A DNA stretch of 38,284 nucleotides. It comes from Acidobacteriota bacterium (lineage in GTDB: Bacteria; Acidobacteriota; Terriglobia; Bryobacterales; Bryobacteraceae). Where the stretch lies: the NCBI GenBank assembly GCA_021787555.1, contig JAJYLS010000011.1, positions 1 through 38,284 on the forward strand. Reading direction: 5' to 3'. The notes beneath the pieces are model-generated. The model was not told the origin of the DNA and did no database searches. It worked only from the letters and a program-made list of their open reading frames with translations. The translations under genes and the position numbers were made by a program. How positions within the stretch are numbered: the first letter of the stretch is position 1; every line of letters starts with the position of its first letter. Shown here in pieces: positions 1 through 8,834 of this stretch.

Positions 1-269
1 GTCAGAATCAACTCGTAGTCCTTCTGCATATTCATCCAAAAATCCGCGCTCGTGCCGAAATGCCGCGCCAGCCGCAGTGCGGTATCGGCGGTGATTCCGC
101 GGCGCTCATTCACGATCTCGCTGACCCGCGTTACGGGCACGTGCAGCTCCAGAGCGAGGCCGTTGATCGAGATACCCAGCGGCTTCATGAATTCCTCACG
201 GAGCAGTTCTCCGGGATGGACCGGAGCGCGACTGATTTTCCAGCCCCCTTCAGGGCGCTTGATGCTCAT
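1..269 (-). CDS. higA: HigA family antitoxin, HTH (3' end outside window)
   Basis: This is the antitoxin and DNA-binding partner of the HigB mRNA interferase encoded just upstream. About 89 residues are visible before the window ends, and the C-terminus is missing. The XRE-type helix-turn-helix follows a PVHPGELLREEF segment near residues 17-28, which is a hallmark of the HigA/VapI addiction-module family. It continues through LGISINGLALELHVPVTRVS and the typical NERRGITADTALRLAR and FGTSADFW motifs. The chosen start is an ATG at 269, 19 bases after the last of three in-frame stops that end higB. The family is known to bind its own promoter alone or with HigB, and the palindrome at 592-610 is the likely target. 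The assignment is secure at family level. Confidence 0.9.
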   Translation of the reverse strand, partial: MSIKRPEGGWKISRAPVHPGELLREEFMKPLGISINGLALELHVPVTRVSEIVNERRGITADTALRLARHFGTSADFWMNMQKDYELIL

Positions 270-287
270 CGTTCAGCCCCCTTCACA

Positions 288-302
288 CTAGTCCTAGTCC
301 TA
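288..302 (-). repeat. Hexamer repeat making three in-frame stops at higB end
   Basis: On the minus strand the end of higB reads TAG GAC TAG GAC TAG. A TAGGAC hexamer is repeated, so the higB frame meets three consecutive in-frame stop codons before the 19-base gap to higA. The repeat is directly visible. A role in preventing read-through or in coupling to higA is only inference. Confidence 0.7.
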
Positions 303-578
303 GTGGTATTCGACAATTTCCACGTCATAAACACCATCACTCTCCCACCGGAAGCAGACGCGCGACCGGCCGGTGATCCGAATGCTGTGCTGTCCCGCGC
401 GATCCGCCTTCATGGCCTCCAATCGGTTTCCCGGCGGCACGCTCAGTTCCTCCAGAGTAGTGACTGAATCGATCTGAACAAGTTTGCGCACCGCCACACG
501 CGCGATGGCGTTCCAGCGGCGGCACCTGCCGGTCTCAAGTAGCGCTCTCGCCCGCTTATCGGCAAAACTTTGGATCAC
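300..578 (-). CDS. higB: HigB/RelE family toxin (mRNA interferase)
   Basis: This 92-residue protein has the usual size of HigB-type RelE/ParE superfamily toxins, which cleave mRNA at the ribosome. The start is IQSFADKRARALLETG, and the core has the conserved VPPGNRLEAMKADRAGQHSI segment. It ends FRWESDGVYDVEIVEYH, the characteristic C-terminal strand of this subfamily. The start codon is a GTG at 578; no ATG lies in frame upstream before a TAG stop, and a purine-rich AAAGACGA precedes it. The toxin-first order, with higA directly downstream, is typical of hig operons. The reading frame is intact, so the toxin is probably functional. Confidence 0.9.
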   Translation of the reverse strand: MIQSFADKRARALLETGRCRRWNAIARVAVRKLVQIDSVTTLEELSVPPGNRLEAMKADRAGQHSIRITGRSRVCFRWESDGVYDVEIVEYH

Positions 579-591
579 TCGTCTTTCATTC

Positions 592-610
592 TATAACGGT
601 TTTCGTTATA
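592..610. promoter_or_regulatory. Palindromic operator of higBA
   Basis: A perfect inverted repeat, TATAACG - 5 nt - CGTTATA, sits 14 to 32 bases upstream of the higB start and just after the GH97 stop codon. Its A/T-rich arms overlap the likely -10 region on the minus strand. HigA-type antitoxins are known to bind such dyads and repress their own operon. The symmetry is seen; the binding is inferred. Confidence 0.65.
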
Positions 611-619
611 TGGTGAGCG

Positions 620-2584
620 TTATTCCACCGGCCGGATGCGGATCGCCTGGCCGCCGCCGGGCGCCATCTTCACGTGCAGCAGCGTGGCGGCGGTGACGCG
701 CTTCTCTTCCCGCACCGTGTGTTTCGGGTTGACGTCCGCGTCCGGCGCATCGGAATAGATCTCCGCGATGAAATTCCCGCGGCCCAAGAATTCCAGAGGA
801 ATATCGACCTCCTTGGCGTGCCAGCCGGTGATGCTGCCGACGAACCACTCGCGCCCGTGCCGCCGCGCCACGGTGATGAAATCGTCCGGGCGCCCCGCCA
901 CCACGTGGGTTTCGTCCCACGCCGCCGGCACCGCGCGGATGTAGTCGAATTCCTTCTGCCCTTTATAGGCCTCCGGATAATCCGAAACCATTTGCAGCGC
1001 GCTCTCGAAGACCGCGTAGAGCGCCAACTCGTGCGCCCGCGTTCCCATCACCATGGGCTGCTTCTGCCGCGGGACGAATTCCGCCGCGGTCACGTTGTTG
1101 AAGCCGCCGGGGGTGTAATCCATGGGCCCGGCCAGCATGCGCGTGAACGCCAGGATCAGGTTGTGGTCGGGCGTGATGCGCGCGCTCCACTTGCTGTACT
1201 CGAGGCCCATCACGCCCTCGCGCGTCACAAGGTTGGGCCAGGTGCGCCGCAGCCCGTCGGGCTTGTACGCGCCGTGAAAATCGATCATCAGGTGATGCGC
1301 GGCGGCTTTCTCGACCACGCGGCGGTAGAAATTCACCATCCACTGGTCGTCGCGGTTCATGAAGTCGATCTTCACGCCCGCGATGCCCCATTTTTCGAAC
1401 AGCGGAAACGCCTCGTCCATTTGGCGCGAGATGTCCGTCCAGTGCGCCCACAGCCACACGCGCACGTGCTTCTCGCGCGCGTGCGCCAGGATGGCCGGCA
1501 TATCGATCTCGGGCCGCGTGTGCGTGAGATCCGCCGCTGCTCGCCCGGCCCCATAAGCCGGACCCGGCTGCGACGCCGCCCAGCCGGCATCGATGAGCAT
1601 GTACGGGAAACCCGCCTGCGAAGCGAAATCGATGTAGTGCTCCATGGTCGCGGTGTTCATTCCCGGCGTGAAATTCACGCCCTCGGCATACGTGCCCGAC
1701 CACCAGTCCCACGCGGTCTTCCCCGGCTTGATCCAGGAGGTGTCCGCAATCTTCGAGGGCGGGTTCAGGTTGATCACGATGTTGGACTCGACGAGGCGCC
1801 CCGGCTCGTCGCCCAGCATGATGACGCGCCACGGCGAATGGAGCGGCGCCGCCGACCGCACCACCAGGCCCGGCTCATCCGCCAGCGGCGCGAGGCGCGA
1901 CTGCAACGCGGTGGAGGACATCCCCCGGGCATGCGTCAGGTACATGCCCGCATAGTTATCGATGTCCGCTTCGGTGATGGCCGCCCACGCCACACCCGGC
2001 ACATGCGCCAGCAGCGGCAGCGCGACGAGTTCGTCCGGATGCAGCGCCGTGACGGTCAGTTCGTGGTAATCGTCCTCGTACGCCGTCTGGAATCCGTCCA
2101 GGATTAGCGGATAGGTCATGGGGTCCTTGGCGAAGTGGAACTCCGTCTTCTCCGCCGCCAGATGAAAATCGTGCAGCGAGGGCTGGTCCGGAATGGCATA
2201 GCGGAAAGCGGCGCCGTCGTCGTAGGCCCGCGCTTCGACGGTGAACCGCCGCATCAGGTGACCGGTCTCTTCCACCTCGACCGCCAGCGTCCCGCACATG
2301 TTCCGCACGGGATTCGACTTCCCGTGCGGCATGGTGTAGGTCTCGTCCATCGCGCCCGTCTTCGAACCCACGATGCGCACGTGCGGACCCAGCGGCATCT
2401 GGTCCTGAAGATCCAGTTCCATGGCCGATTTGGCGAGCACCGGTTTGCCGCGATACGCGACGGTGTACGCAAGCTTCCCGCCATCCGCGGAAAACGCGAT
2501 CTCCACCGCTCCGTCCGGCGATTTGATAGATGTCTGTGCCCCGGCCGACACGACGAGGAATAGGGTTGCCACCAGCAAACGCAT
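620..2584 (-). CDS. Secreted GH97 glycoside hydrolase (retaining-type residues)
   Basis: This 654-residue exported enzyme probably releases alpha-linked glucose or galactose from oligosaccharides in the periplasm or outside the cell. Residues 1-17 form a signal peptide (MRLLVATLFLVVSAGAQ). The N-terminal beta-sandwich runs to about residue 270, followed by the TIM barrel and a C-terminal sandwich, the GH97 layout. In the barrel, VKIDFM places Asp407 and GLEYSKW places Glu462. These are spaced 55 residues apart, as I recall for the nucleophile and acid/base pair of retaining alpha-galactosidase members, which suggests a retaining enzyme rather than a SusB-like inverting one. Substrate is not certain. 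There is no Shine-Dalgarno sequence, but a TAATAT hexamer lies 6 nt before the ATG. Confidence 0.88.
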   Translation of the reverse strand: MRLLVATLFLVVSAGAQTSIKSPDGAVEIAFSADGGKLAYTVAYRGKPVLAKSAMELDLQDQMPLGPHVRIVGSKTGAMDETYTMPHGKSNPVRNMCGTLAVEVEETGHLMRRFTVEARAYDDGAAFRYAIPDQPSLHDFHLAAEKTEFHFAKDPMTYPLILDGFQTAYEDDYHELTVTALHPDELVALPLLAHVPGVAWAAITEADIDNYAGMYLTHARGMSSTALQSRLAPLADEPGLVVRSAAPLHSPWRVIMLGDEPGRLVESNIVINLNPPSKIADTSWIKPGKTAWDWWSGTYAEGVNFTPGMNTATMEHYIDFASQAGFPYMLIDAGWAASQPGPAYGAGRAAADLTHTRPEIDMPAILAHAREKHVRVWLWAHWTDISRQMDEAFPLFEKWGIAGVKIDFMNRDDQWMVNFYRRVVEKAAAHHLMIDFHGAYKPDGLRRTWPNLVTREGVMGLEYSKWSARITPDHNLILAFTRMLAGPMDYTPGGFNNVTAAEFVPRQKQPMVMGTRAHELALYAVFESALQMVSDYPEAYKGQKEFDYIRAVPAAWDETHVVAGRPDDFITVARRHGREWFVGSITGWHAKEVDIPLEFLGRGNFIAEIYSDAPDADVNPKHTVREEKRVTAATLLHVKMAPGGGQAIRIRPVE

Positions 2585-2590
2585 AGCCCA

Positions 2591-2596
2591 ATATTA
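2591..2596 (-). promoter_or_regulatory. -10-like box immediately before GH97 start
   Basis: TAATAT on the minus strand ends 6 nt before the ATG of the GH97 gene, so transcription would begin at or beside the start codon. No Shine-Dalgarno sequence fits in between, and no convincing -35 box is visible. This is a candidate leaderless promoter. Confidence 0.4.
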
Positions 2597-2614
2597 CAAC
2601 TCTGCGTGCTGGCG

Positions 2615-2667
2615 AAATGGGGACAGGCACGAAGTTCAAAAAGCGAATTTCGAGCCAGTCCCCATTT
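2615..2667. repeat. REP-like imperfect palindrome, copy 1
   Basis: Two 23-base arms (2615-2637 and 2645-2667) pair with a few mismatches around a 7-base loop. The arms carry the core GGGGACAGGCACGAA and its complement. It lies between the phosphoketolase stop codon and the GH97 start. The same core recurs in the larger palindrome at 23504-23600. The layout resembles REP elements mobilised by RAYT-type Y1 transposases, but no such transposase is in the window. Confidence 0.8.
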
Positions 2668-2676
2668 TGCGGCGTC

Positions 2677-5115
2677 TCAGTGCGGCCAGGTCCAGCCGGC
2701 GACCTCGGCGCTATCGACGCCGTAGGTGTGCGCGTAGCTCAGGCAATCGATCTGCCGGTTGCGGAACCGCTCCTTGGCGTGCGCCCCGATTTTTTGCAGC
2801 CGCGGCGTGCGGTCGATGACGTCGATGGCCAAGGTGAAGCGGTCGATGTTGTTGTTGATCGCCAGTTCCATCGGCGTGTTGATATTGCCGTGCTCCTTAT
2901 AGCCGCGCACGTGCAGATTGGCGTGGTTCGTGCGGCGGTACGCCAGCCGGTGAATCAGCCACGGATAGCCGTGGAAGTTGAAGATGATGGGCTTGTCTCT
3001 GGTGAAGAGGGAATCGAAATCCCGGTCGGAGAGCCCGTGCGGATGCTCGGAACTGGGTTCCAGCTTGAAAAGGTCCACCACGTTGATGAATCGAATTTTG
3101 ACGTCTGGAAATTCCTGGCGCAGCAGCGCGGTCGCCGCCAGCGCCTCCTGCGTCGGGATATCGCCCGCCGCCGCCATCACCACGTCCGGCTCGGTGCCCT
3201 CGTCGTTGCTGGCCCACTCCCAAATCCCCAGGCCTTTGGTGCAATGGCGAATCGCAGCGTCGCGGTCCAGGTATTGCAGGTGCATCTGCTTGTCGCACAC
3301 GATCACGTTGACGTATTGCTCGCTGCGCAGGCAGTGTTCCGCCACCGAGAGCAGCGAATTCACGTCCGGTGGCATATAGATGCGCGTCACCGCCGCGCTC
3401 TTGTTCACGACCACGTCGAGGAACCCCGGATCCTGGTGGGTGAAACCGTTGTGGTCCTGCCGCCAGACCGTCGAGGTGATCAGCAGGTTCAGCGAAGCAA
3501 TATTCGGCCGCCACGAAAGCCGGTTGGAGATGGCCAGCCACTTGGCGTGCTGGTTGAACATCGAATCGATGATATGGATGAAGGCTTCGTATGAGTTGAG
3601 GAATCCGTGCCGCCCGGTCAGCAGGTAGCCCTCGAGCATCCCCTCGACTGTGTGCTCGCTCAGCATCTCGAGTACGCGGCCTTCGGTGGCCAGTTGCGAG
3701 CCGTCGGCGTCCTCCGGAAAAAACTCTTCCATCCATAACTTCTTGCTCACCTCGTAGACCGCATCCAGCTTGTTCGAGGTGGTCTCGTCCGGGCCGAAAA
3801 CGCGGAAATTGTCGGCGTTGCGTTTCATCACGTCGCGCAGGTAAGCGCCCAGCGGGCGTGTGTTCTCCGCCTGGCTCTTGCCTGGCCGCGGCACTTCGAT
3901 GGTGTAGTCCCGGAAATCCGGCAGCCGCAGCGAGCGCTTCAAAACTCCGCCATTGGCGTGCGGATTGGCCGACATCCGCCGCGTGTCCTTCGGCGCCAGT
4001 TCTTTCAAATCCGGCCGCAGCCTACCCTCCGTGCCGAACAACTCCTCGGGCTTCTGCGCCCGCATCCAGCTCTCCAGAATGCGCAACTGCTGCGGGTCCT
4101 TGCGCACGTCCGGAAGCGGCACCTGGTGCGCCCGCCAGAACCCTTCGAGATAATGGCCCTCGACTTGGCGCGGCGCGCCCCATCCCTTGGGCGTACGCAT
4201 CACGATCATGGGCCACCGCGGCCTTTCCGTGCGCCCGGCCTCGCGCGCTTCCTTGCGGTACCGGAGAATCTCCAGCACGCAATGCTCGACGGTCGCCGCC
4301 ATGGCCTGGTGCATGCTTTCCGGCTGCGATCCCTCGACGAAATACGGCGTCCATCCGTAGCCGCGCAGCAGGTTCTCCAGCTCTTCGTGCGTGATGCGTG
4401 CCAGCAGCGTCGGATTGTTGATCTTGTACCCGTTCAGGTGCAGGATGGGCAGCACGGCCCCGTCGCGCGCGGGATTCAGGAATTTGTTGATGTGCCAGGA
4501 CGTCGCCAGCGGCCCGGTCTCCGATTCCCCATCGCCCACCACCGCCGCCACGATCAGCTCCGGATTGTCGAAGGCCGCCCCGCAGGCGTGCGACAGCACG
4601 TACCCCAATTCGCCGCCTTCATGAATGGAGCCCGGAGTCTCCGGCGTGCAGTGGCTGCCGATGCCGCCGGGGAATGAAAACTGCCGGAAAAACTCCTTCA
4701 TCCCGTGCTCGTCTTCGCTCTTGTCCGGATAAATTTCGGAGTACGTACCCTCCAGGTACACCGGCCCGAGCACGCCGGGCGCGCCGTGTCCTGGGCCGGC
4801 GAGAAAGACCATGTCCAGGTCGTAGCGGCGGATCAGCCGGTTCAAGTGCACATAAGCGAATGAGAGCCCCGGGCTCGATCCCCAATGCCCCAGCAGCCGG
4901 TTCTTGATGTGCTCCGGTTTGAGCTGTTCCTTCAACAGTGGATTGTCCAGGAGATAAATCATTCCCAGACTCAGATAATTGCACGCCTGCCAGTAAGCGT
5001 GAATTTTGCGTTCTTCCTCCGCGCCGAGCGGCGTTCCCGAAACCGTCGCCCGCGTTTCGCCATACGGGCTCAGCCCTTGCACGGGCTTTCCATCCGATAC
5101 AACAGTCTCGATCAT
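2677..5115 (-). CDS. xfp: Xylulose-5-phosphate/fructose-6-phosphate phosphoketolase
   Basis: This 812-residue thiamine-diphosphate enzyme cleaves xylulose 5-phosphate (and often fructose 6-phosphate) with phosphate to acetyl phosphate plus a triose or tetrose phosphate. The length matches the family. Visible motifs include [35 protein letters not shown], the diphosphate-binding [37 protein letters not shown] and near the end [17 protein letters not shown]. The frame stays open well upstream, but the ATG at 5115 has a strong GGAGGAG Shine-Dalgarno and begins the recognisable protein (MIETVVSDG). It is divergent from the sugar-acid transporter, 60 bases away. Together with that locus it suggests pentose or sugar-acid carbon entering through phosphoketolase; that link is inference. 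Confidence 0.96.
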   Translation of the reverse strand: MIETVVSDGKPVQGLSPYGETRATVSGTPLGAEEERKIHAYWQACNYLSLGMIYLLDNPLLKEQLKPEHIKNRLLGHWGSSPGLSFAYVHLNRLIRRYDLDMVFLAGPGHGAPGVLGPVYLEGTYSEIYPDKSEDEHGMKEFFRQFSFPGGIGSHCTPETPGSIHEGGELGYVLSHACGAAFDNPELIVAAVVGDGESETGPLATSWHINKFLNPARDGAVLPILHLNGYKINNPTLLARITHEELENLLRGYGWTPYFVEGSQPESMHQAMAATVEHCVLEILRYRKEAREAGRTERPRWPMIVMRTPKGWGAPRQVEGHYLEGFWRAHQVPLPDVRKDPQQLRILESWMRAQKPEELFGTEGRLRPDLKELAPKDTRRMSANPHANGGVLKRSLRLPDFRDYTIEVPRPGKSQAENTRPLGAYLRDVMKRNADNFRVFGPDETTSNKLDAVYEVSKKLWMEEFFPEDADGSQLATEGRVLEMLSEHTVEGMLEGYLLTGRHGFLNSYEAFIHIIDSMFNQHAKWLAISNRLSWRPNIASLNLLITSTVWRQDHNGFTHQDPGFLDVVVNKSAAVTRIYMPPDVNSLLSVAEHCLRSEQYVNVIVCDKQMHLQYLDRDAAIRHCTKGLGIWEWASNDEGTEPDVVMAAAGDIPTQEALAATALLRQEFPDVKIRFINVVDLFKLEPSSEHPHGLSDRDFDSLFTRDKPIIFNFHGYPWLIHRLAYRRTNHANLHVRGYKEHGNINTPMELAINNNIDRFTLAIDVIDRTPRLQKIGAHAKERFRNRQIDCLSYAHTYGVDSAEVAGWTWPH

Positions 5116-5160
5116 GTGATTGCTCCTCCATTCATTCTCCGTCGGATTCGCCGCATCCGA

Positions 5161-5166
5161 TATACT
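5161..5166 (+). promoter_or_regulatory. -10-like box immediately before MFS gene
   Basis: TATACT ends 9 nt before the ATG at 5176. There is no Shine-Dalgarno sequence in the interval and no good -35 box. It is one of several such hexamers hugging start codons in this window. Confidence 0.4.
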
Positions 5167-5175
5167 CACGGATAC

Positions 5176-6510
5176 ATGACCTCCCCAGGGCCGGCACAAC
5201 AGACTCGGGAGACGCTCTCCCAGCGCACGTACCGCCGCGTCACCCGCCGCATCGTTCCGTTCCTGATGTTCATCTACCTGCTGGCCTATATCGACCGCGC
5301 CAATCTCGGCGTGGCCAAGCTCCAGATGCAGCAGGCCCTCGGCTTCACCGACGCCATCATCGGACTGGGTGCCGGTCTCTTCTTCCTCGGCTATCTTTTC
5401 CTCAACATCCCCGGCAGCCTGATCGCCGAGCGCGGCAGCGCCCGCCAATGGATCGCCGGCATCATGTTCGCGTGGGGCGCGATCGCCTCCCTCATGGGCG
5501 CGCTCGGCTCGCCGTTGTTCAACGGCATTCCCCACGTCACCCAGTTCTACGGCCTGCGCGTCTTACTCGGCACCGCCGAAGCCGGCCTGTTCCCCGGGAT
5601 CATCGTCTACCTCTCGCACTGGTACATCCCCGAAGACCGTCCTCGCGCCAAAGCATATTTCATGGTCACGCAGCCGCTGGCCGTTGCCATCGGTATCCCG
5701 CTCTCCCGCTGGATTCTGGAAAACGCCGACTGGTCCGGCCTCCCCGGCTGGCGCTGGGTCTTCATACTCGAAGGCCTCCTCCCAGTTTTCATGGGCTTCG
5801 TCACGCTCTGGTATCTGACGGACCGCCCGCAAAGAGCCGGCTGGCTACCCGAAGCGGAAAAGCGATGGCTCATGGCGGAACTGAAAGCCGACGAAGCGCG
5901 CAAGACCGCCGCCCATCGCGTCAGCGTGATGGACGCGCTCCACTACCCGCAGACTTTCCTCCTGCTCACCGTTTACTTCCTGATCGTCACCGGCAACCAA
6001 GCCCTCATCTTCTTTATTCCGTCCATCACCGACGGCATGAAATCGATGCCCGTGGCGGTCCGCACGCTCGCCGCCGGCGCCCCCTACGCGTGCAGCGCCG
6101 TCGGCATCCTGCTCAACGGCCTGTGGGCGCACCGCACGGGCGCGCTCCGCTGGCACACGGCGCTGCCCGTCCTCGCCACCGGAATTTCGCTCACCCTGGT
6201 CATTCTCTCCGCCGGCCACCCCTGGCTTACCATGGGCCTCTTCTGCCTTGCGGGATTCACGTGTCAAGCCTACCTGCCCGCGTTCTGGAGCCTCCCCACG
6301 ACGTTACTCGGCAAGTCCGCCGCCGCCACCGCCGTCGGTGTGATCTGCCTGGGCAATCTCGGCGGCCTCGCCGGACCGTGGTTGTTCGGCTACCTGAAGA
6401 CCGCCACCGGGCGTTACGATACGGGTTTGTGGGTTCTGGCGGGATGCATGCTCGTCTCCGGCACGCTGGCCACGCGCATCCGCGCCGTTTCGATCAAACA
6501 TGACCAATAA
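5176..6510 (+). CDS. MFS transporter, anion:cation symporter (sugar-acid type)
   Basis: This 444-residue inner-membrane carrier belongs to the ACS family of the major facilitator superfamily, which moves hexuronates, galactonate, glucarate or tartrate with protons. The family signature is clear: [20 protein letters not shown] in helix 1, [19 protein letters not shown] around helix 2, [19 protein letters not shown] in helix 4 and a central [10 protein letters not shown]. About 12 membrane segments fit the hydrophobic pattern. The ATG at 5176 (MTSPGPAQQ) is chosen because upstream sequence overlaps the divergent phosphoketolase. The stop overlaps the next gene's start by 11 bases, so transport and dehydration of a sugar acid are probably co-expressed. 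The exact substrate is unknown. Confidence 0.9.
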   Translation: MTSPGPAQQTRETLSQRTYRRVTRRIVPFLMFIYLLAYIDRANLGVAKLQMQQALGFTDAIIGLGAGLFFLGYLFLNIPGSLIAERGSARQWIAGIMFAWGAIASLMGALGSPLFNGIPHVTQFYGLRVLLGTAEAGLFPGIIVYLSHWYIPEDRPRAKAYFMVTQPLAVAIGIPLSRWILENADWSGLPGWRWVFILEGLLPVFMGFVTLWYLTDRPQRAGWLPEAEKRWLMAELKADEARKTAAHRVSVMDALHYPQTFLLLTVYFLIVTGNQALIFFIPSITDGMKSMPVAVRTLAAGAPYACSAVGILLNGLWAHRTGALRWHTALPVLATGISLTLVILSAGHPWLTMGLFCLAGFTCQAYLPAFWSLPTTLLGKSAAATAVGVICLGNLGGLAGPWLFGYLKTATGRYDTGLWVLAGCMLVSGTLATRIRAVSIKHDQ

Positions 6511-8224
6511 GAAACCTGAAGACCTCCGCAGTTTCCGCTGGTTCGGCCCCGACACGATGCGGGCATTCGGCCATCGCTCCCGCATGCTCCAACTCGGCTA
6601 CCGGCGCGAGGATTTCACCGGCAAGCCCATCATCGGCATCCTGAATACCTGGAGCGAGATCAACCCCTGCAACGCCCACCTGCGCGAGCGCGCCGAAGCC
6701 GTCAAGCGCGGCGTGTGGCAGGCCGGCGGATTTCCCGTGGAAATCCCCGCGTTCTCGATTTCAGAAACCTACGCCAAGCCCAGCCCCATGCTCTATCGCA
6801 ACCTGCTGGCGATGGATGCCGAAGAGTCCCTGCGCAGCATGCCGATCGACGGCGCGGTGCTGCTGGGCGGCTGCGACAAAACCAATCCCGGCCTCATCAT
6901 GGGCGCCATCAGCGCCAACCTGCCGGCGATCTTTTTCCCCGCCGGCCCGATGCTTCGTGGCAACTGGAACGGGCAGCCGCTGGGCAGCGGCACCGACGTC
7001 TGGAAATTCTGGGCCGAGCGCTGCGCCGGCACGATCAGCGACGACGATTGGAACGCCATGGAATCCGGCATCGCGCGCTCGCCCGGCTTCTGCATGACCA
7101 TGGGCACCGCCTCCACCATGTCCTCTCTCGCGGAAGCCATCGGCCTGACGCTGCCCGGCGCCTCCTCTATTCCCGCGCCCGATTCCAACCACGTGCGCGC
7201 CGCCATAGATACCGGCCGCCGCGTCGTCGAAATGGTCTGGGAAGATTTGAAACCTTCCGACATTCTCACGCCCGCGGCCTTCCGAAACGCCATCACGGTC
7301 GATATGGCTATCGGCGGCTCGACCAACGCCATCATTCATTTGGTTGCCTACGCGCGCCGGTGCGGCCTTGATCTGCCGCTTTCCACCTTCGATGAAATCT
7401 CGCGCTGCGTACCCGTGTTAGCCAACCTCCGCCCCTCCGGCAAATTCCTCATGGAAGATTTCTATTACGCCGGCGGGCTGCGCGCGCTGATGGCGGAGAT
7501 CCGCGACCTGCTGCACCTCGATTGCCGCACGGTGAACGGGCAGACCATCGGCCAGAATCTCGAAGGCGCGTGCGTCATCAACCGCGACGTGATCCGGCCG
7601 CGCGAGGAGCCGCTCGCCGCATCCGCCGGCACCGCCATCCTCTACGGCTCGCTCGCGCCCGATGGCGCGGTCATCAAAACCGTGGCCGCCGACCGCCGCT
7701 TCCACCAGCACACTGGCCCGGCCATGGTCTTCAGGAATTACGCCGACCTCGACGCCCGTATCCACCGCGACGACCTCGATGTTACCGAAAACTCCGTCCT
7801 CGTCCTCCAGAGCGCCGGCCCGCTGGGCGGCCCCGGGATGCCGGAATGGGGCATGCTGCCGATTCCCGACAAGCTGCTCCGCCAGGGCGTCCGCGACATG
7901 GTGCGCATCTCCGACGCGCGCATGAGCGGCACCGCCTACGGCACCTGCGTGCTGCACATTTCGCCGGAATCCTACGTCGGCGGGCCGCTGGCCCTGGTCC
8001 GCGACGGCGACCGCATTTCGCTCGACATTCCTAACCGCCGCCTGGATCTCCTGGTGCCCGAAGCCGAACTCGCCGCCCGCCGCGCGCAATGGGTGCGCCC
8101 CGTTCCCAAGGAAACCCGCGGCTATCTGGCTCTCTACCGCGAGCGCGTGACGCAAGCGCACCAGGGCTGCGATTTCGATTTCCTGGCCTCCCCGGCGGAG
8201 GAGTCCGAACCGGAGATCTTTTAG
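6500..8224 (+). CDS. IlvD/Edd family dehydratase, sugar-acid (arabonate/xylonate) type
   Basis: This 574-residue iron-sulphur dehydratase should remove water from an aldonic acid to give a 2-keto-3-deoxy acid. The N-terminus (LRSFRWFGPDTMRAFGHRSR) is that of L-arabonate and D-xylonate dehydratases rather than of biosynthetic IlvD. Other features are NTWSEINPCNAH, the cluster-ligand region LGGCDKTNPGLIMGA, MGTASTMSSLAEAIGLTLPG, and DARMSGTAYGTCVLHISPE near the C-terminus. The length fits. The ATG at 6500 lies inside the end of the transporter gene, which implies translational coupling. An uptake-plus-dehydration pair feeding a Weimberg- or Dahms-like route is a reasonable inference, but no downstream enzymes of such a route are adjacent. 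True IlvD cannot be excluded. Confidence 0.88.
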   Translation: MTNKKPEDLRSFRWFGPDTMRAFGHRSRMLQLGYRREDFTGKPIIGILNTWSEINPCNAHLRERAEAVKRGVWQAGGFPVEIPAFSISETYAKPSPMLYRNLLAMDAEESLRSMPIDGAVLLGGCDKTNPGLIMGAISANLPAIFFPAGPMLRGNWNGQPLGSGTDVWKFWAERCAGTISDDDWNAMESGIARSPGFCMTMGTASTMSSLAEAIGLTLPGASSIPAPDSNHVRAAIDTGRRVVEMVWEDLKPSDILTPAAFRNAITVDMAIGGSTNAIIHLVAYARRCGLDLPLSTFDEISRCVPVLANLRPSGKFLMEDFYYAGGLRALMAEIRDLLHLDCRTVNGQTIGQNLEGACVINRDVIRPREEPLAASAGTAILYGSLAPDGAVIKTVAADRRFHQHTGPAMVFRNYADLDARIHRDDLDVTENSVLVLQSAGPLGGPGMPEWGMLPIPDKLLRQGVRDMVRISDARMSGTAYGTCVLHISPESYVGGPLALVRDGDRISLDIPNRRLDLLVPEAELAARRAQWVRPVPKETRGYLALYRERVTQAHQGCDFDFLASPAEESEPEIF

Positions 8225-8241
8225 CCGCCGTCGGCCTGAGC

Positions 8242-8247
8242 TATTAT
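8242..8247 (+). promoter_or_regulatory. -10-like box immediately before hicB
   Basis: TATTAT ends 7 nt before the hicB ATG, the spacing expected if transcription starts on the A of the start codon. No Shine-Dalgarno sequence is visible. Confidence 0.45.
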
Positions 8248-8254
8248 TGAATCG

Positions 8255-8491
8255 ATGCTCACGCGCTACATCCAGGAAGCCATGAAGAAGGCTCGCTACA
8301 AGACCCTTCCGAATGGCACTTGGTTCGGCGAGATCCCGGGCATCGCGGGAGTCTGGGCGAACGAGCAAACGCCGGCCAAATGCCGCGAAGTCCTTCAGGA
8401 AGTTCTGGAAGAGTGGCTGATTCTGAAGATTCATGACCACGACCCGATCCCTCGCATCGGACGGATCACTCTGTCCGTGAAAGCCGCCTGA
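8255..8491 (+). CDS. hicB: HicB family antitoxin (orphaned)
   Basis: This 78-residue protein matches the short HicB class that precedes hicA, with MLTRYIQEAMKKARY, a GTWFGEIPGIAGVWAN core, a CREVLQEVLEEWLIL helix and an IPRIGRITLSVKAA end. Partial RNase H-like HicB domains bind and block the HicA toxin. It is intact, but the hicA that should follow is reduced to its C-terminal third (8505-8609). The antitoxin therefore has no visible local target. It may persist as an anti-addiction protein, as a repressor, or simply as a recent remnant. Confidence 0.85.
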   Translation: MLTRYIQEAMKKARYKTLPNGTWFGEIPGIAGVWANEQTPAKCREVLQEVLEEWLILKIHDHDPIPRIGRITLSVKAA

Positions 8492-8504
8492 GGGATCGCT
8501 CAAG

Positions 8505-8609
8505 GTGCGAATTCCCAATCCGCACCGGAGCCAGGAGGTCGATGGTGCCTTGGTCAAAGAGATTCTCCGCCAGGCTGGGATTTCCAGCTATCAGTGGGAT
8601 CGCGCCTGA
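8505..8609 (+). pseudogene. hicA: HicA toxin remnant (C-terminal part only)
   Basis: A 34-residue GTG-started frame encodes VRIPNPHRSQEVDGALVKEI followed by LRQAGISSYQWDRA. This matches the C-terminal strand and helix of HicA toxins, where an IPNPH segment is followed by an LRQAGIS helix. The N-terminal half, including the catalytic histidine of the double-stranded-RNA-binding-like fold, is absent. The same frame is closed by a TGA at 8478-8480, inside hicB, so no longer toxin can be made here. The deletion appears to have removed the gene start just after hicB. Annotated as a pseudogene rather than a functional small gene. Confidence 0.75.
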
Positions 8610-8628
8610 GCGCGACGACGGTTCGAGC

Positions 8629-8829
8629 TCACTCCAGCCGCTTCAAATACCGGCTCACCGCCGCCCGCAGCATGGCCGAAAGCAACTGGTTCGGCTCGCC
8701 CGCAATCTTGCGCCGCGCGGACTCCTCCACCAGCCGCTGATAAATCTCCGGCGGGAGCGTCACCGTGATCCTCCGGAATGCTCCCTTTTCCCCATACGGC
8801 GGATTGGCGTCGGCCGCCGGTCGTCTCAT
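8629..8829 (-). CDS. Ribbon-helix-helix DNA-binding protein
   Basis: This 66-residue protein has a ribbon-helix-helix pattern: a strand FRRITVTLPPEIYQRLVEES, then a second helix EPNQLLSAMLRAAVSRYLK. CopG/Arc-type repressors bind operators as dimers through the strand. It starts 5 bases after the antiporter stop codon and ends the run of eight minus-strand genes, so it may regulate that run or itself. No toxin gene follows. The ATG at 8829 is chosen because it fits the operon spacing and gives a complete domain. Function beyond DNA binding is unknown. Confidence 0.7.
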   Translation of the reverse strand: MRRPAADANPPYGEKGAFRRITVTLPPEIYQRLVEESARRKIAGEPNQLLSAMLRAAVSRYLKRLE

Positions 8830-8834
8830 CGCTT

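Noticed and set aside
4885-5175. N-terminal extension of the MFS transporter
   Set aside because: This part overlaps the phosphoketolase gene and lacks transporter-like sequence; the family N-terminus starts at 5176.
5116-5535. N-terminal extension of the phosphoketolase
   Set aside because: It overlaps the transporter gene and is low-complexity, and the ATG at 5115 has a strong Shine-Dalgarno sequence.
8505-8609. Functional short HicA toxin
   Set aside because: Only the C-terminal strand and helix are encoded; the catalytic histidine region is missing and a stop closes the frame upstream.
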